Program-made: the position numbers and the translations under genes | The notes under the pieces: generated by a model | Told to the model about the DNA's origin: nothing | The model's database searches: none | The model's input: only the letters and a program-made list of their open reading frames with translations | Shown: positions 1 to 9,477 of the stretch, piece after piece | How the letters are laid out: every line of letters starts with the position of its first letter | How positions within the stretch are numbered: the first letter of the stretch is position 1 | Source of the DNA: Laetiporus sulphureus 93-53 | Lineage: Eukaryota > Basidiomycota > Agaricomycetes > Polyporales > Laetiporaceae | Assembly (NCBI RefSeq): GCF_001632365.1 | Contig: NW_024468530.1 | Location: 372,001-436,000 of the forward strand | Length of the DNA stretch: 64,000 bases | Direction: 5' to 3'

Positions 1-1
1 G

Positions 2-1014
2 AATGTGTTCGACTATTTCGCGACGTCGATGTTCTATGACAAGCAAAGCAACAACCAAGTGCTGCGCATGCAGACGATGCACGTTGGAATGCCGCTTGAG
101 AACGAGGCGGAGGAGCTCAGGTGCGTGACTGCGGTTGGTATTGCGATTCGATAGGCTGATTGGGTTTGGCATACGCAGGCGGTTTACTGGTGTCGAGTTT
201 GCTGTTGTACATGCACAGCCGCCTGGGCTGTTTATTATCCACAAGCGAGAGCGACTGTCGCCCGATGAAGGTAGGCCACACATCCCCTTGGGTGCACCCC
301 ACTGCTGTGGCTTTGATATCTGAACCATCCACCAGTCCGGCCATTGGCAGCGTACTTCATTATCAATAACCGCATATATCAGTCTCCCGATGTCTATACC
401 CTTGTTTCGAACCGATTGGTGAGACTCTCTGCGAGTTAGCTATACAGGCGCAGCTCAGCAATGAACATTTACAGCTCACGTCCCTCCATGCCTTACAAAC
501 GTCCATGGACACCCTCCGCGCGCATCGACCTAGCTATACACCACGCACGGGCTTCGTTTGGCCCATCGTGGAGTTCACTTCGACAACGGCGGGCAGCAAG
601 CGCAGCGCGGACGAAGAGGGTGCGGCCGACAGCGACCTGACTGGTCCTTCAAAACGGCGCAAGAGGCCGCATGAGCGGCAGCAGAACAACTTGCTCCTGT
701 TCAACGCCATGCGCACGACGGCCGTGCACGCGAATGCGTCATTCACGCTGCCTGAGGCGGCGTCTGAGAGCACGACGGTCCCCGAAACACCTGGTGCGGG
801 GTCAGGAACGCGCTCGTCTGGGACGCCCGCGCCGGCATCGACGAGAGGGCCGACGCCGAAAAGAGGTGAGACACCGCAGGCGCAGCCCGCGAAAGGTCCT
901 CCTGGTGGAGGGAAGAAGAAAAAGAGAAGTGGGTGGGCTTTGCTCGTGCTCACTTATAGAGAGCTCATCAAATTATGTGATTCAGGGACCGGTACGATGT
1001 CCACAGTCAGTTAG
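2..1014 (+). CDS. MED6: Mediator complex subunit 6, 3' part of gene
   Basis: MED6 is a head-module subunit of Mediator, the nuclear bridge between activators and RNA polymerase II. The gene starts upstream of the window. Four exons can be spliced: 2-120, about 178-270, 336-418 and 448 onward, with consistent reading phase. They give the family signatures FYDKQSNNQVLRMQ, then FTGVEFAVVHAQPPGLFIIHKRERL (read as two blocks around HAQPP), then AAYFIINNRIYQSPDVYTL. This order matches MED6 proteins. The C-terminal tail is low complexity, rich in Ser, Pro, Thr and Lys, with a KKRK-type basic patch near residue positions encoded at 645-665 and a poly-Lys stretch at 915-930. The exact end is uncertain: the open frame stops at 1014, but a donor near 929 (GTGGGT) could splice to an acceptor near 960. 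Identity is sure, the 3' end is not. Confidence 0.9.
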
Positions 1015-1266
1015 ATCTGATCCCGACTATGGAGAGTGTTCAGATCTAGTTCCGCTTGCGTTCCGTTGCCTTGCAGAGTCTGTCGAGTGGCTTAGGACGT
1101 ACTGCAATTGCAGAAGGCTGCATAGCGTGCCGCAGCTTATGCTACTTGTTGCGAGACTAATGCTCTTTGATTCGGACGGTTGACACGATGCGCAATGTGA
1201 AGTTACAACTAACATCTAACATTGTAGACTGTACATGTAATAATACACTGAGTGTCCCCGGGTTTA

Positions 1267-2076
1267 TTATCTAGAGCCGACGCCGGCGAGCTTCTCCGTC
1301 AACCATCCTAGTGTCGGTATCGCAGAGTTTCTCGAACCGACCACGCCGCCACCAAGCGAGAGCGGGTTGGCAGAAGCATATGAATCCTTGCGTGCTTTGG
1401 CTGCTTCTTGCACTGTGAGACAACAAACAGTCAAGTTGTCCATTCTCAAGATGAGGGTGCACGCTTACCGCGCCGGTCGATCTCCTCCACGTTCGTCTCG
1501 AGGACCAACCCTCCTTGGATCACCTCAGAAAGAATTTGGTGCACCTGATCCTCTATCAGCAATAACATAGTTTGCGTGAGATATGACTTGCCTCGTCGAA
1601 GTGGAAAACCAGGTCCAACTCGCACACATTCTCGAATGAGCGATCCAAAGACTCCACAAACACCTGCAGGGTATCCGCGCTGAATTACGGTAGCACATTG
1701 GTTTGCAGAGGAACATGCGACCCACCTGGATCAAGTCAAGGATACCCAGCTCACTCTCCGCACTGTCAACGAGGAACACGAAATACAGCGTCGCGTAGTT
1801 CCTGTAGACGACCCGCAGCTTCTCGCCCGTCTCATCCTGCGGCGTCAAGAAGCTCTCGAGCTCTGGTGCATCGAGGAAGTTGCACAATCCCGGCGCCCGC
1901 GCGGAGACCAGGGCGAATATCTTCTGGATCAGTGCCTGCACGGAGCGGTGGAGGGGCGAGTAGAACTTGGTGAGGCGCGCTACGCCTGAGGTGTTGACTG
2001 TCAGAGCGACAGCACGGTGAGCATGAGCAGACGAAGCGGAGGAGAGGATCGGACAGATCAGCACCGCGTGTATCAT
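1267..2076 (-). CDS. APS3: AP-3 adaptor complex sigma subunit
   Basis: Small sigma chain of the AP-3 clathrin-adaptor-like complex, which sorts cargo from Golgi/endosomes to the vacuole. Five exons splice in phase: 2076-2055, 1997-1726, 1663-1592, 1544-1469 and 1412-1267, giving 195 residues, close to the usual 160-200. The start MIHAVLIFNTSGVARLTKFY is the typical sigma-adaptin longin-fold N-terminus. It is followed by YRNYATLYFVFLVD, then LGILDLIQVFVESLDRSFEN and CELDLVFHFDEVHQILSEV, all hallmarks of the AP3S branch. The C-terminal 45 residues beyond the fold are a fungal extension. The third intron (1591-1545) appears to begin with GC rather than GT (AG|GCAAGT). Transcribed away from MED6's strand; the 3' ends converge with about 250 bp between them. 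Confidence 0.93.
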
Positions 2077-2470
2077 GGTTTCCGGCCTCTACGGCTGCTC
2101 AGGTTCGGATTTCAGTACGGTCGAAATGCGGCGGAGGTTGTGGTAGCCGCATTAGAGACGGTAGATCTCACGGCGCGTTGTGGCCACCGCGCTCGGGTGG
2201 CTCGCGTCGTGATCTAATTACCAAGTATATGAACTGGGTGACACGTATCTATCCACCTTCGCAAATGTTTATATCAGTCAGCATGCGGTCAATGTGAGCT
2301 CTATACAAATTATATAAATCCGAGTTGCTTCGTAACATGCCACCGAACATGACATTGCTCTGGTCCGTTAGACGAGCCATTGCTTCATAAATCCACAGAC
2401 GATGCGCTCCAATAACCAAGATTAAGCACTAAGGGGCGCCAATAGTGTGCCTAACCGAAGAAGGTGGCCG
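2077..2470. other. Intergenic, upstream of AP-3 sigma and downstream of F-box-like gene A
   Basis: About 390 bp holding the presumed promoter of the AP-3 sigma gene and the 3' flank of the F-box-like gene. AT-rich around 2220-2330. I see no convincing gene or repeat in it. Confidence 0.5.
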
Positions 2471-4225
2471 TTATTCATTGAGATGAATTGGACTCATGAG
2501 TCGCCTCGTAGGACGGCAGAGGTGCTAAAATCGAAAGGTCAGAATATGGCCCCTACAGCCACATCCAAAAAATACGTACATTCATGGTTCTTGCGTGATA
2601 CCAGTCAGAACCCTGTAAGCAGCAATCATAACCCCAACTGGTCGATCTGTTCGTGAGTAACGGCCTGTAAGCCTACGGAATTCCCACTCACGCGCAAGCT
2701 TTGAGAGGTATTCTTATACCCGCTGATGCGGTGAGCATATACCACCGCTTAATCAAGAAATGCTGGGAAGGCAATGTACGAGCGTACGTACCTTTTTGCT
2801 TCTTCTCTAGCCACCACCAGACGAACCGTTCCCGCAGAAGGTCAGAGACGCATTCCAGACAGTACCAACCGTCTCTCGACCACGCCTCCTCGTCATGCAG
2901 CTCGACGATCTCCTCCATAAATTGAGCATAATCAAAAGTGATGTAGTTCCTGAATCTAGATTTCACGTCTGACAGGTAATCCAGCAGTAGGTTGACCTCT
3001 GTGTTGTTCATCTGCAGGTTATTGGGATAGAAAGTGCCGAGGAATGTCGGGCAGAAGATTCCGCGGAGTAAATCCCAATCTGATCAGTCATCAGTATATT
3101 GAGCAACACGCCATGGTCGGTGACGATGCGCCGATGCTTACTAGAAGGGCCCCAGAGATTGATGCCGCACGCGGCATGACATCGATCGCCTGTAAATCCA
3201 CGATGTATTAACACAAGACTCAGACACGTATCAGATTATCAGGCAGGACATACATACATTCGTCTTGTGAACCAGTGACTTCACTCAGAATCGCTTCAAG
3301 CAAAGCCTCATGGCCAATCTTCGGACTCATTTGGTGATGAATCAGGTTGAGGAAGAAGGGATACCAGAAGAAACCTTCTTCGACATCCTCCGGTTCCTGA
3401 GGTTCCAGCGACTGAAAAATCCACAGCACACGCGCTGGGCCCATAGCCGAGATGTCTCTAAAGTACGTCACTGCCAGGGCAGATGCAGCTCCGGCGCTCC
3501 GCATGGAAAATACAAAAATTGAGACGACCCACCCGTAGGCACCAACGAGCTCGCGCACCCGCAGGAGTTATCGGTCCGTAGGAGCAGCTCCGCGCAGAAA
3601 TCTGCGGCGCGCCCGAGCTCGAGCAACTCTTCTAGCGGTAGCGCCTGGAAGAACACCCTGCGCGGGAAGGTGTACCAGTCCTCGTCGGGTGGTTCGCGGT
3701 ACAACTCGCAGTATAGCCAAAAGCGGTACATGGCGCGCCGGAAGCGCGATGACTCGTCGACGGTCAGTTTGCTTGTCCTTGAGGTCCGGTCCTTCTTTCT
3801 ATTCGACTAGTGTGAGACTACAGCGCACTATGGCGATAGTGTTCTTTGACAGTGACTCACATCCAACTAAAGATATCCTCCAGCTCCTTCACGACCGGTG
3901 CGTGATAGACGAGAGCTTCACATATCGCACGGGTCAAAGGCAATTCAGCCACTTCCCTCTCTTTAGGAAGCGCATCGTCCCCGTTATCTTCCTTTCTTTT
4001 GTACCCTCGACCCGGAAGCACGTATGCCAACCTCACGGCTGCAGGGATAATGTTCGGATCGCCCGATGCATTCTGAGTGATGGCCTTCACGATCGATTTG
4101 GGTCGAGCTTGGAAGACGCTGTAGAGGTTCTTCGACGTGCGAATGAATGCAGACAGTGTTCTGAAGTCGGGAAGGAAGGTGAGTATACGGTCGAGAAGGT
4201 CTGGGCTGAGAGACGGTAGCGGCAT
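2471..4225 (-). CDS. F-box-like protein with C-terminal Cys/His motif (paralogue A)
   Basis: Eight exons splice in phase (4225-3861, 3777-3559, 3496-3258, 3189-3142, 3079-2792, 2722-2692, 2637-2580, 2524-2471), giving 433 residues. The N-terminus LPSLSPDLLDRILTFLPDF followed by RTLSAFIRTSKNLYSVFQ has the F-box look (L-P-x-D-L-L..IL..L...L......K.). F-box proteins normally present substrates to SCF ubiquitin ligases, and that role is inferred only. The middle part (FRRAMYRFWLY; CDRCH; NWDLL) aligns with its neighbour at 4493-6207. The end, CAWGYDCCLQ then HARTMNHLCRPTRR, carries conserved Cys and His that could bind metal. I know this block from many uncharacterised basidiomycete proteins. It has one more intron than paralogue B. 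The weakest junction is the intron 3558-3497, whose acceptor is poor. Confidence 0.7.
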
Positions 4226-4492
4226 GGTCCCAGTGTTTGAAACTGAGACGGTCGGTGAACATCGATCCCAGCTCTGCCAACGCGACCGCACACAGCTTTC
4301 CCACGGAACTCACCTGACCGCGTTTCAGCAAATGCAAGCACACGGTTACAATTTCCTCCAATAAATATGATCATCCCAAGCACACATATAGTCCAGAATC
4401 TATAGACAATGTCCAACTCAAACACGGTCAAGATATACATGTTCATCGTTCATGTTTCGACTAGCGTACCCGTCTTCCTGTTCATTGGAGAT
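4226..4492. other. Spacer between the two F-box-like paralogues
   Basis: About 270 bp between the stop of paralogue B and the start of paralogue A. Presumed promoter of A. No separate gene seen. Confidence 0.5.
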
Positions 4493-6207
4493 CTAGTCGC
4501 CGCGTGTAGGCACGCAGAGGTGCTACAGGCAACTCATCAGCACAGTCTTTGGCGTGACAGGATCAACTTACGTTAAGCCTCTTCGCGTGTTGCTCCTTAT
4601 GCGACTGAGTCCGGCAGTTGTACCCGTACCTGTGTTGCACATCGTCAGCCATCACCCTACAGACAGACAGTAACTAGTATGAAGCCATGCTCACCAGCAA
4701 TCCTCGAGGATAGGTATTCCCGCTGTGTCGTCAGCTTCTTATGAGATCCCAAGATGGACGCAATGCACCAAGAATGACGCACCCTCCTCCTTCTTTGCGC
4801 GCCAATACCACATGAGCCGCTCCTTAAAGAGCGTCCGGACGCATTCCAAGCAGTACCAACCGTCCTTCGACCACACATCTGGCGCGTCCCCCTCCCCGGG
4901 AACAACGGTATCGAACAGCCCCTCCATGACCTGGTTGTAGTTCGGCGATCGAAAGCTGACCGTGCCGTTCTCCTGCGCGAATAGGATTTCGTACATCCTC
5001 ATCATTTCCCAAATATTGTAGCGAAGTCTGCCATGGAGCAGCGTCTCGAATATTGATGGGCTAAGGTGCCCATGGAGGAGACCCCAATCTGAGTTACGGC
5101 CGTTGTCAGTCAAAAAGAGCGCTGCAGTCAAAGTTAGGGAAAATGCGCACTATTTGCCCCGAAGAGCTTGGGCCCTTGTACAGAGTGGCAGCGATCGCCT
5201 GGGATGTCGACGCCATCAGTCCAACGGGAGCATGCCATTGGAGAAGAGCTTCGCTTACAGGCATCATGCTCTCCGACGACCTTGCGCAAGATCGCCTTTG
5301 CCGTCGCCGCATCGCGGTCCTCAGCACCTATCTCGGCCTTTTCCAGGATGCTAGCATACACAGCCTCGAAGAGCTGCGGCTGCCACCTGCCACCCTGCAG
5401 ATAGGGGAAGATGCGCCGGATAGCAGACCGGTAGCTATCTGGAGCAAGGAGCACATCTCGGCAGACTGTAGTCGCCCATTGAAGCAGCTCCGTGGTGAAC
5501 GACACTGCGCGCCAGATATCATGCAGCTCCTCTAGCGGGAACGCCGTGAGAAAGTCCAAGCGTGGCCGAATAACCTTGCGGTATTGTTCGTCATCAGGCT
5601 GCTGCAGGTTGAAAAAATATCTCGGATGCTTGAACAGCTTGCGATAGAGCCATAGGCGGTACATTGCACGCCGGAAGCTCACCGACTCGTCCTCGGCGAG
5701 CATACTCGCAGAGGACATGCGGTCCTTGTGCCTGTCATCAAATTGAGATCTTCAGACATTGCCATCATAAAATGAAACGATGCACATCCAGCTGAAGAAA
5801 TTCTCAAGTTCCTGCAAAATCGGTGCGTGATCGACGAGTGATTCAGCCTGTGTGCGGGTTAGGGACATGCGCATCACGTCGTCCTCTGGCGGAGGAGGTC
5901 CACACTGTTCGTCTTCGGGACGTTCTTCATTCTCTTCTTCATCGTAGTCGTCGTCTTCGTCGGTATCTTCATCACTTTCGGGATCGTTGCTGTCTTGATA
6001 TGCTCGGACCATTCTCACAGCAGCGGGTAGGACGTCAGCGTGGCCGACAACGTTGCAAGCGACGGCGGCGACGATAGACTTTGGGCGTGTTTGAAAGACG
6101 TCATAGACATGCTTCGAGGTGAGGATAGTTGCGGCAAGCGACTTGAAGTCGGTCAGGCTGACGAGAATCTTGTCAACCAAGTCTTGACTAAGGTCTGAGA
6201 ATTCCAT
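4493..6207 (-). CDS. F-box-like protein with C-terminal Cys/His motif (paralogue B)
   Basis: Seven exons splice in phase (6207-5786, 5731-5259, 5198-5151, 5088-4783, 4737-4695, 4629-4572, 4522-4493), giving 459 residues. The N-terminus MEFSDLSQDLVDKILVSL followed by TDFKSLAATILTSKHVYDVF is F-box-like. An acidic stretch (residues about 80-105, mostly Asp and Glu) follows. Shared blocks with paralogue A are FRRAMYRLWLY, the CDRCH exon (48 nt in both genes), NWGLL, DGWYCLECV and the terminal CWYGYNCRTQ...HLCVPTRGD. The last two coding junctions lie at the same codons in both genes and the penultimate exon is 58 nt in each, which shows common descent. Function unknown; a substrate-receptor role in ubiquitination is inferred from the N-terminus. 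A TATA-like element lies about 60 bp upstream of the ATG. Confidence 0.75.
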
Positions 6208-7239
6208 GTTTGCAAGCCCACGATATATTGTCTGATGGCGGTGATCTTCAGGAGGAGGGCAAGCATATATAGACCAGCGTCCGAGTCAATCGAGCCCGGC
6301 ACCGACCCACGGCACCGAAAATAGCATTGCTTAGTATGCTATCTGGCTCTTGGCAGGCGCGATATGGCACGATAAGTTATTAATAACGTCCGGCATGTCG
6401 TTTTGCTGTGGTAAATTATTCACGGAACTGGCACCCGCCAAGAGCCCAAGGATAGAACGCTGGTCAGCAACTCCATGCCCAGACGTGGTTGATGCATTCT
6501 CGGCTCCCGAGTGTCCAGCGCGAAAGCGACGTCTTTCGGCCGCGTGTGATTCGCGCTCGACGGACATCGTCGGGTGTGCGTTCGCGAGCTCGCGTGGCGT
6601 CGACGGAGGTGGACGTGCAGGTCCCATTGCACTCGGGTCGTCGCGGTGGCCAACGCAGAGGTGTGGTGTTCGGCCGCGAGGAGCGAGGGAGGCTGTGGCG
6701 CGAGAGAGGCGTGGGCGTCTGTGAGTGGCTGCGGGACCGTGCTGTGCTTGGCACTGTCCGAGTTGGGAAAGTAGTCCTAATATTGGCTGCACGTGATAAA
6801 TGCCAAGCCAGATGGAAGCAAAAATAGCAGGCTAAATTTGGGCATGTCGCGAGCGCGCTTCGTCGTCGTGCGCGCTTCTCCTCCTGCCCACTAATCCATC
6901 CATAATACTATCCTCTCGTCCTCGCCACCTCGCCTGCTCGCGTGTCTCCTCCGTGCGCGTGCATGCTCGCCGTCTCGGGCGTCGTACACGCTGTGGCAGC
7001 TGGTGCACGACTCTGGCTCGGCGGCGGATGGAGGCTGGGGCGAGTGAGCGGACTGATGCCTCGTCAGTCTTGGCAGGCTATATTTACGCGTTGGGAGTGC
7101 TGAGCCGCAGAGTGTCGTAAAGATAGTCACAGCTTGTCCTTGGCCTCCTCGTCCTTATAAGCCCAACCAACACCAATTCACCGCCCAGCTCTCCTTGCAT
7201 CCGAAAAGCCCCTTCACCGTCCCAGGTACCCGCTCCTCC
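6208..7239. other. Divergent intergenic region, GC-rich
   Basis: About 1 kb between the divergent starts at 6207 and 7240. The 6450-6780 part is GC-rich and open in several frames on both strands, but no frame shows a family signature or sensible splice pattern, so I call no gene. A CACGTG E-box lies at 6790-6795 and a TTATAAG element at 7154-7160, about 80 bp before the ATG at 7240. Confidence 0.5.
6265..6272 (-). promoter_or_regulatory. TATA-like element of F-box-like gene B
   Basis: Reads CTATATAT on the minus strand, about 60 bp upstream of the ATG at 6207. Position and sequence fit a core promoter; not proven. Confidence 0.45.
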
Positions 7240-8119
7240 ATGAACTCCCTCCCATCCCCGCCTCTCCAGCCCCTCCCGTCCGGCTCTTCTCGCCACCACG
7301 ACCAGGTCATGGAGACACTTCTGGCCTCTGCGTGGAAATCCATCCAGCAGGTGCGTTTTTTCTGCCCGTGTAACCTCACCATTTAGTGACTGACCTGTTC
7401 TTAAAAATAGGCACCACCACCAAGCCTGCGCGACATTCTTGACGCCTACCGCACGAAAGGCGACGGTGACCGCGACATGCTCATCGCCATGCTCAATGCC
7501 AAGAGTGCTGAGGATCAGGTTTGTTCCGATCTGTCCATTCGTCCCGCTAGGTCTCACATGATGTCCTCCGCAGCGCATCGCATCCGTCGCATCATTGCAG
7601 CGCTCTATGCTCGAAATGTATCAGCCATCATTGCAGGCGTCTTCGCAGTCCATTCCTCCGCTGCAGCTTTCTGCCGAGAGCTCGCATTCGCACCACTCGC
7701 ACTCACATTCGCACTCGCCATACGCCCTCCACCACCACTACTCCTCCACATCGCACATGCCGTCTCCCCCTACCACCTCATATGACCACTCACCATATGC
7801 GCATGATGAATCCGTGCACCACTCGCACCGACGAAGCGACTCCGGCTCCTTCTCACAGCGCGACTCACTTGTCGTGCCGTCTGCATCGCCTTCGCGGAAA
7901 CGGCGCCGCTCGTCCTCGCGCGAGCGTGTCGACACGCATGATCTACCCTTCCCTCCGTCGCCGTACTCGTCCGCGAGCTCGCACAGCAGCGGTGGCTCAC
8001 CACGTTCACGGGAGAGCATGGCCATTGGCGCGCTGCTCTCGTCGTCACAAAGCAGGACTGCTGCCGAGGAAAATGCGCGACGTCTGTCGACCTCGAGCAC
8101 CTCCGTGCGGGAGGGTTGA
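7240..8119 (+). CDS. Hypothetical protein with conserved N-terminal block and Ser/His-rich tail
   Basis: Three exons (7240-7350, 7411-7518, 7574-8119) splice in phase to 254 residues. The first 80 residues look globular: WKSIQQAPPPSLRDILDAY, then KGDGDRDMLIAMLNAKSAED and QRIASVASLQRSMLEMYQ, largely amphipathic helix. The rest is low complexity: a His/Ser run near residues 100-130 (HSHHSHSHSHS) and Ser/Arg-rich segments including RKRRRSSSRER, which could act as a nuclear localisation signal. No catalytic motif is visible and I do not recognise a named family. The ATG at 7240 was chosen because the next in-frame codon upstream that could open the frame is not ATG. The basic cluster and disorder would suit a nuclear regulatory protein, but that is inference. 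Confidence 0.72.
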
Positions 8120-9477
8120 TGTGCCTGCTTGCTCCGTTTCTCGCTTTGGGTCTCGTTGTATTGCATGCCGGGTCGTGTATCGCATAATGCTATGTATTGG
8201 ATGTGGATGTGGTTTCTCGCTTTCCTTCGGTGGTCGGTCTATCTTACAGCTGTCTCTGCTTTTGCACCATGATGTCGTTGTATATGCGCTATGCCGCTGC
8301 GATCGTGTACCTTCTACTACGTATTGGAGTAATTGCATGATTTGTCTCTGCTCATCTGGTTGTGGGGTGTTATGCATTATGCATTAGCCTTTGTCGATCG
8401 ATCACAGTGCGCAGGGGGCAATTAGAGAACTGATTAATGGCCATGCATTGACATTCGTCCGTCCCAAACATTAACCACAGCGCCTCAGCGCGGGCCCCCG
8501 AGCGCTGCGATGAGCCATCGGTCATTACTCTGCTTGGCCCGAGACAGGCATTGCAGCTGACCACCGCGAGGGAGCTGCCAAGACCGTTTCTATACATACA
8601 CGGATGGCCGCTATTAGCCCCCTTCGCCTTCGACAGTGCGCAGTTTTCGCGAGTCTTCGGACCTTGTTTTCGACGTGCGCGTGCTTGTTGTCTCAATGCG
8701 TGGAGAAAATTGCTGGAGCATGCATGGCAGCCGCTAGAAATTTGTAGTGATCAAAGTCGGTGTCTGTTGAGCGCGTTTGGAGGACCGTAACCATCATGTA
8801 CGGCGTGAAGAGGCGTTGCAGCCCGGTGGGAAGTTACCGCGCCGATGCGGTTCAGCTGCGTGACTTTAGCACAATGCCTCAGTTCAGTTCGGGCGCTAAT
8901 TCCATGTGCGTATGGTGTGACATTTGAACTGAGTTCAAACCGATCCGTGACGCGTTGATATTTGAACCAGTTCAGATGGGACGCGAGACCGAAAAACAGC
9001 ATGCATACAGATAAAATTTGATAGAATGCTACACGTTTGAGATATACACACAACGGACGCCATCTCGACTCGTCATATAGCGCTCTGCATCTATCACAGC
9101 GCGAGAACAGGCACCAGACCCATCGAGAGCCGGCGCCCGACAGCACGCCAGATTCTGGGTTGAAAGAAGGGACGGAAACGGTGTACGGGAACAATAAAGA
9201 CCCTGAGTCAAGAAATCACCCCATAACGTCAACCATTCATGAACATCGTGAATGAGCCCGGAGCCTCCAGGGGAATGGGGGATGGGGGATGGGAGGGAGG
9301 TGGCCGCCGTCCAGTGCGTCCGTAGCAGCATGAGAGAGAAAGAGAGCTCGCCAAGGAAACAATGGAGGAGTGGCCCGAAATAAAGCTCCGCTCTCGTGTC
9401 GTGGGATGTGCTGCACCCCCGGAAATAAACCTATTCATGTCATATATAGCCGCATAGATACGCCTTTCTCAGATATC
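8120..9477. other. Intergenic region between convergent genes
   Basis: About 1.36 kb between the 3' ends of the Ser/His-rich gene and the chitinase gene. It holds short purine-rich tracts (GGGGGATGGG repeats near 9275-9300) and no open frame with a recognisable family or credible exon chain. Confidence 0.5.

Noticed and set aside
534..953. Long minus-strand frame opposite the MED6 tail
   Set aside because: It is the antisense of the low-complexity MED6 C-terminus and has no signature of its own.
6331..6827. Overlapping GC-rich open frames on both strands
   Set aside because: Open because of base composition; no family motif, no credible splice chain, lies between two divergent promoters.
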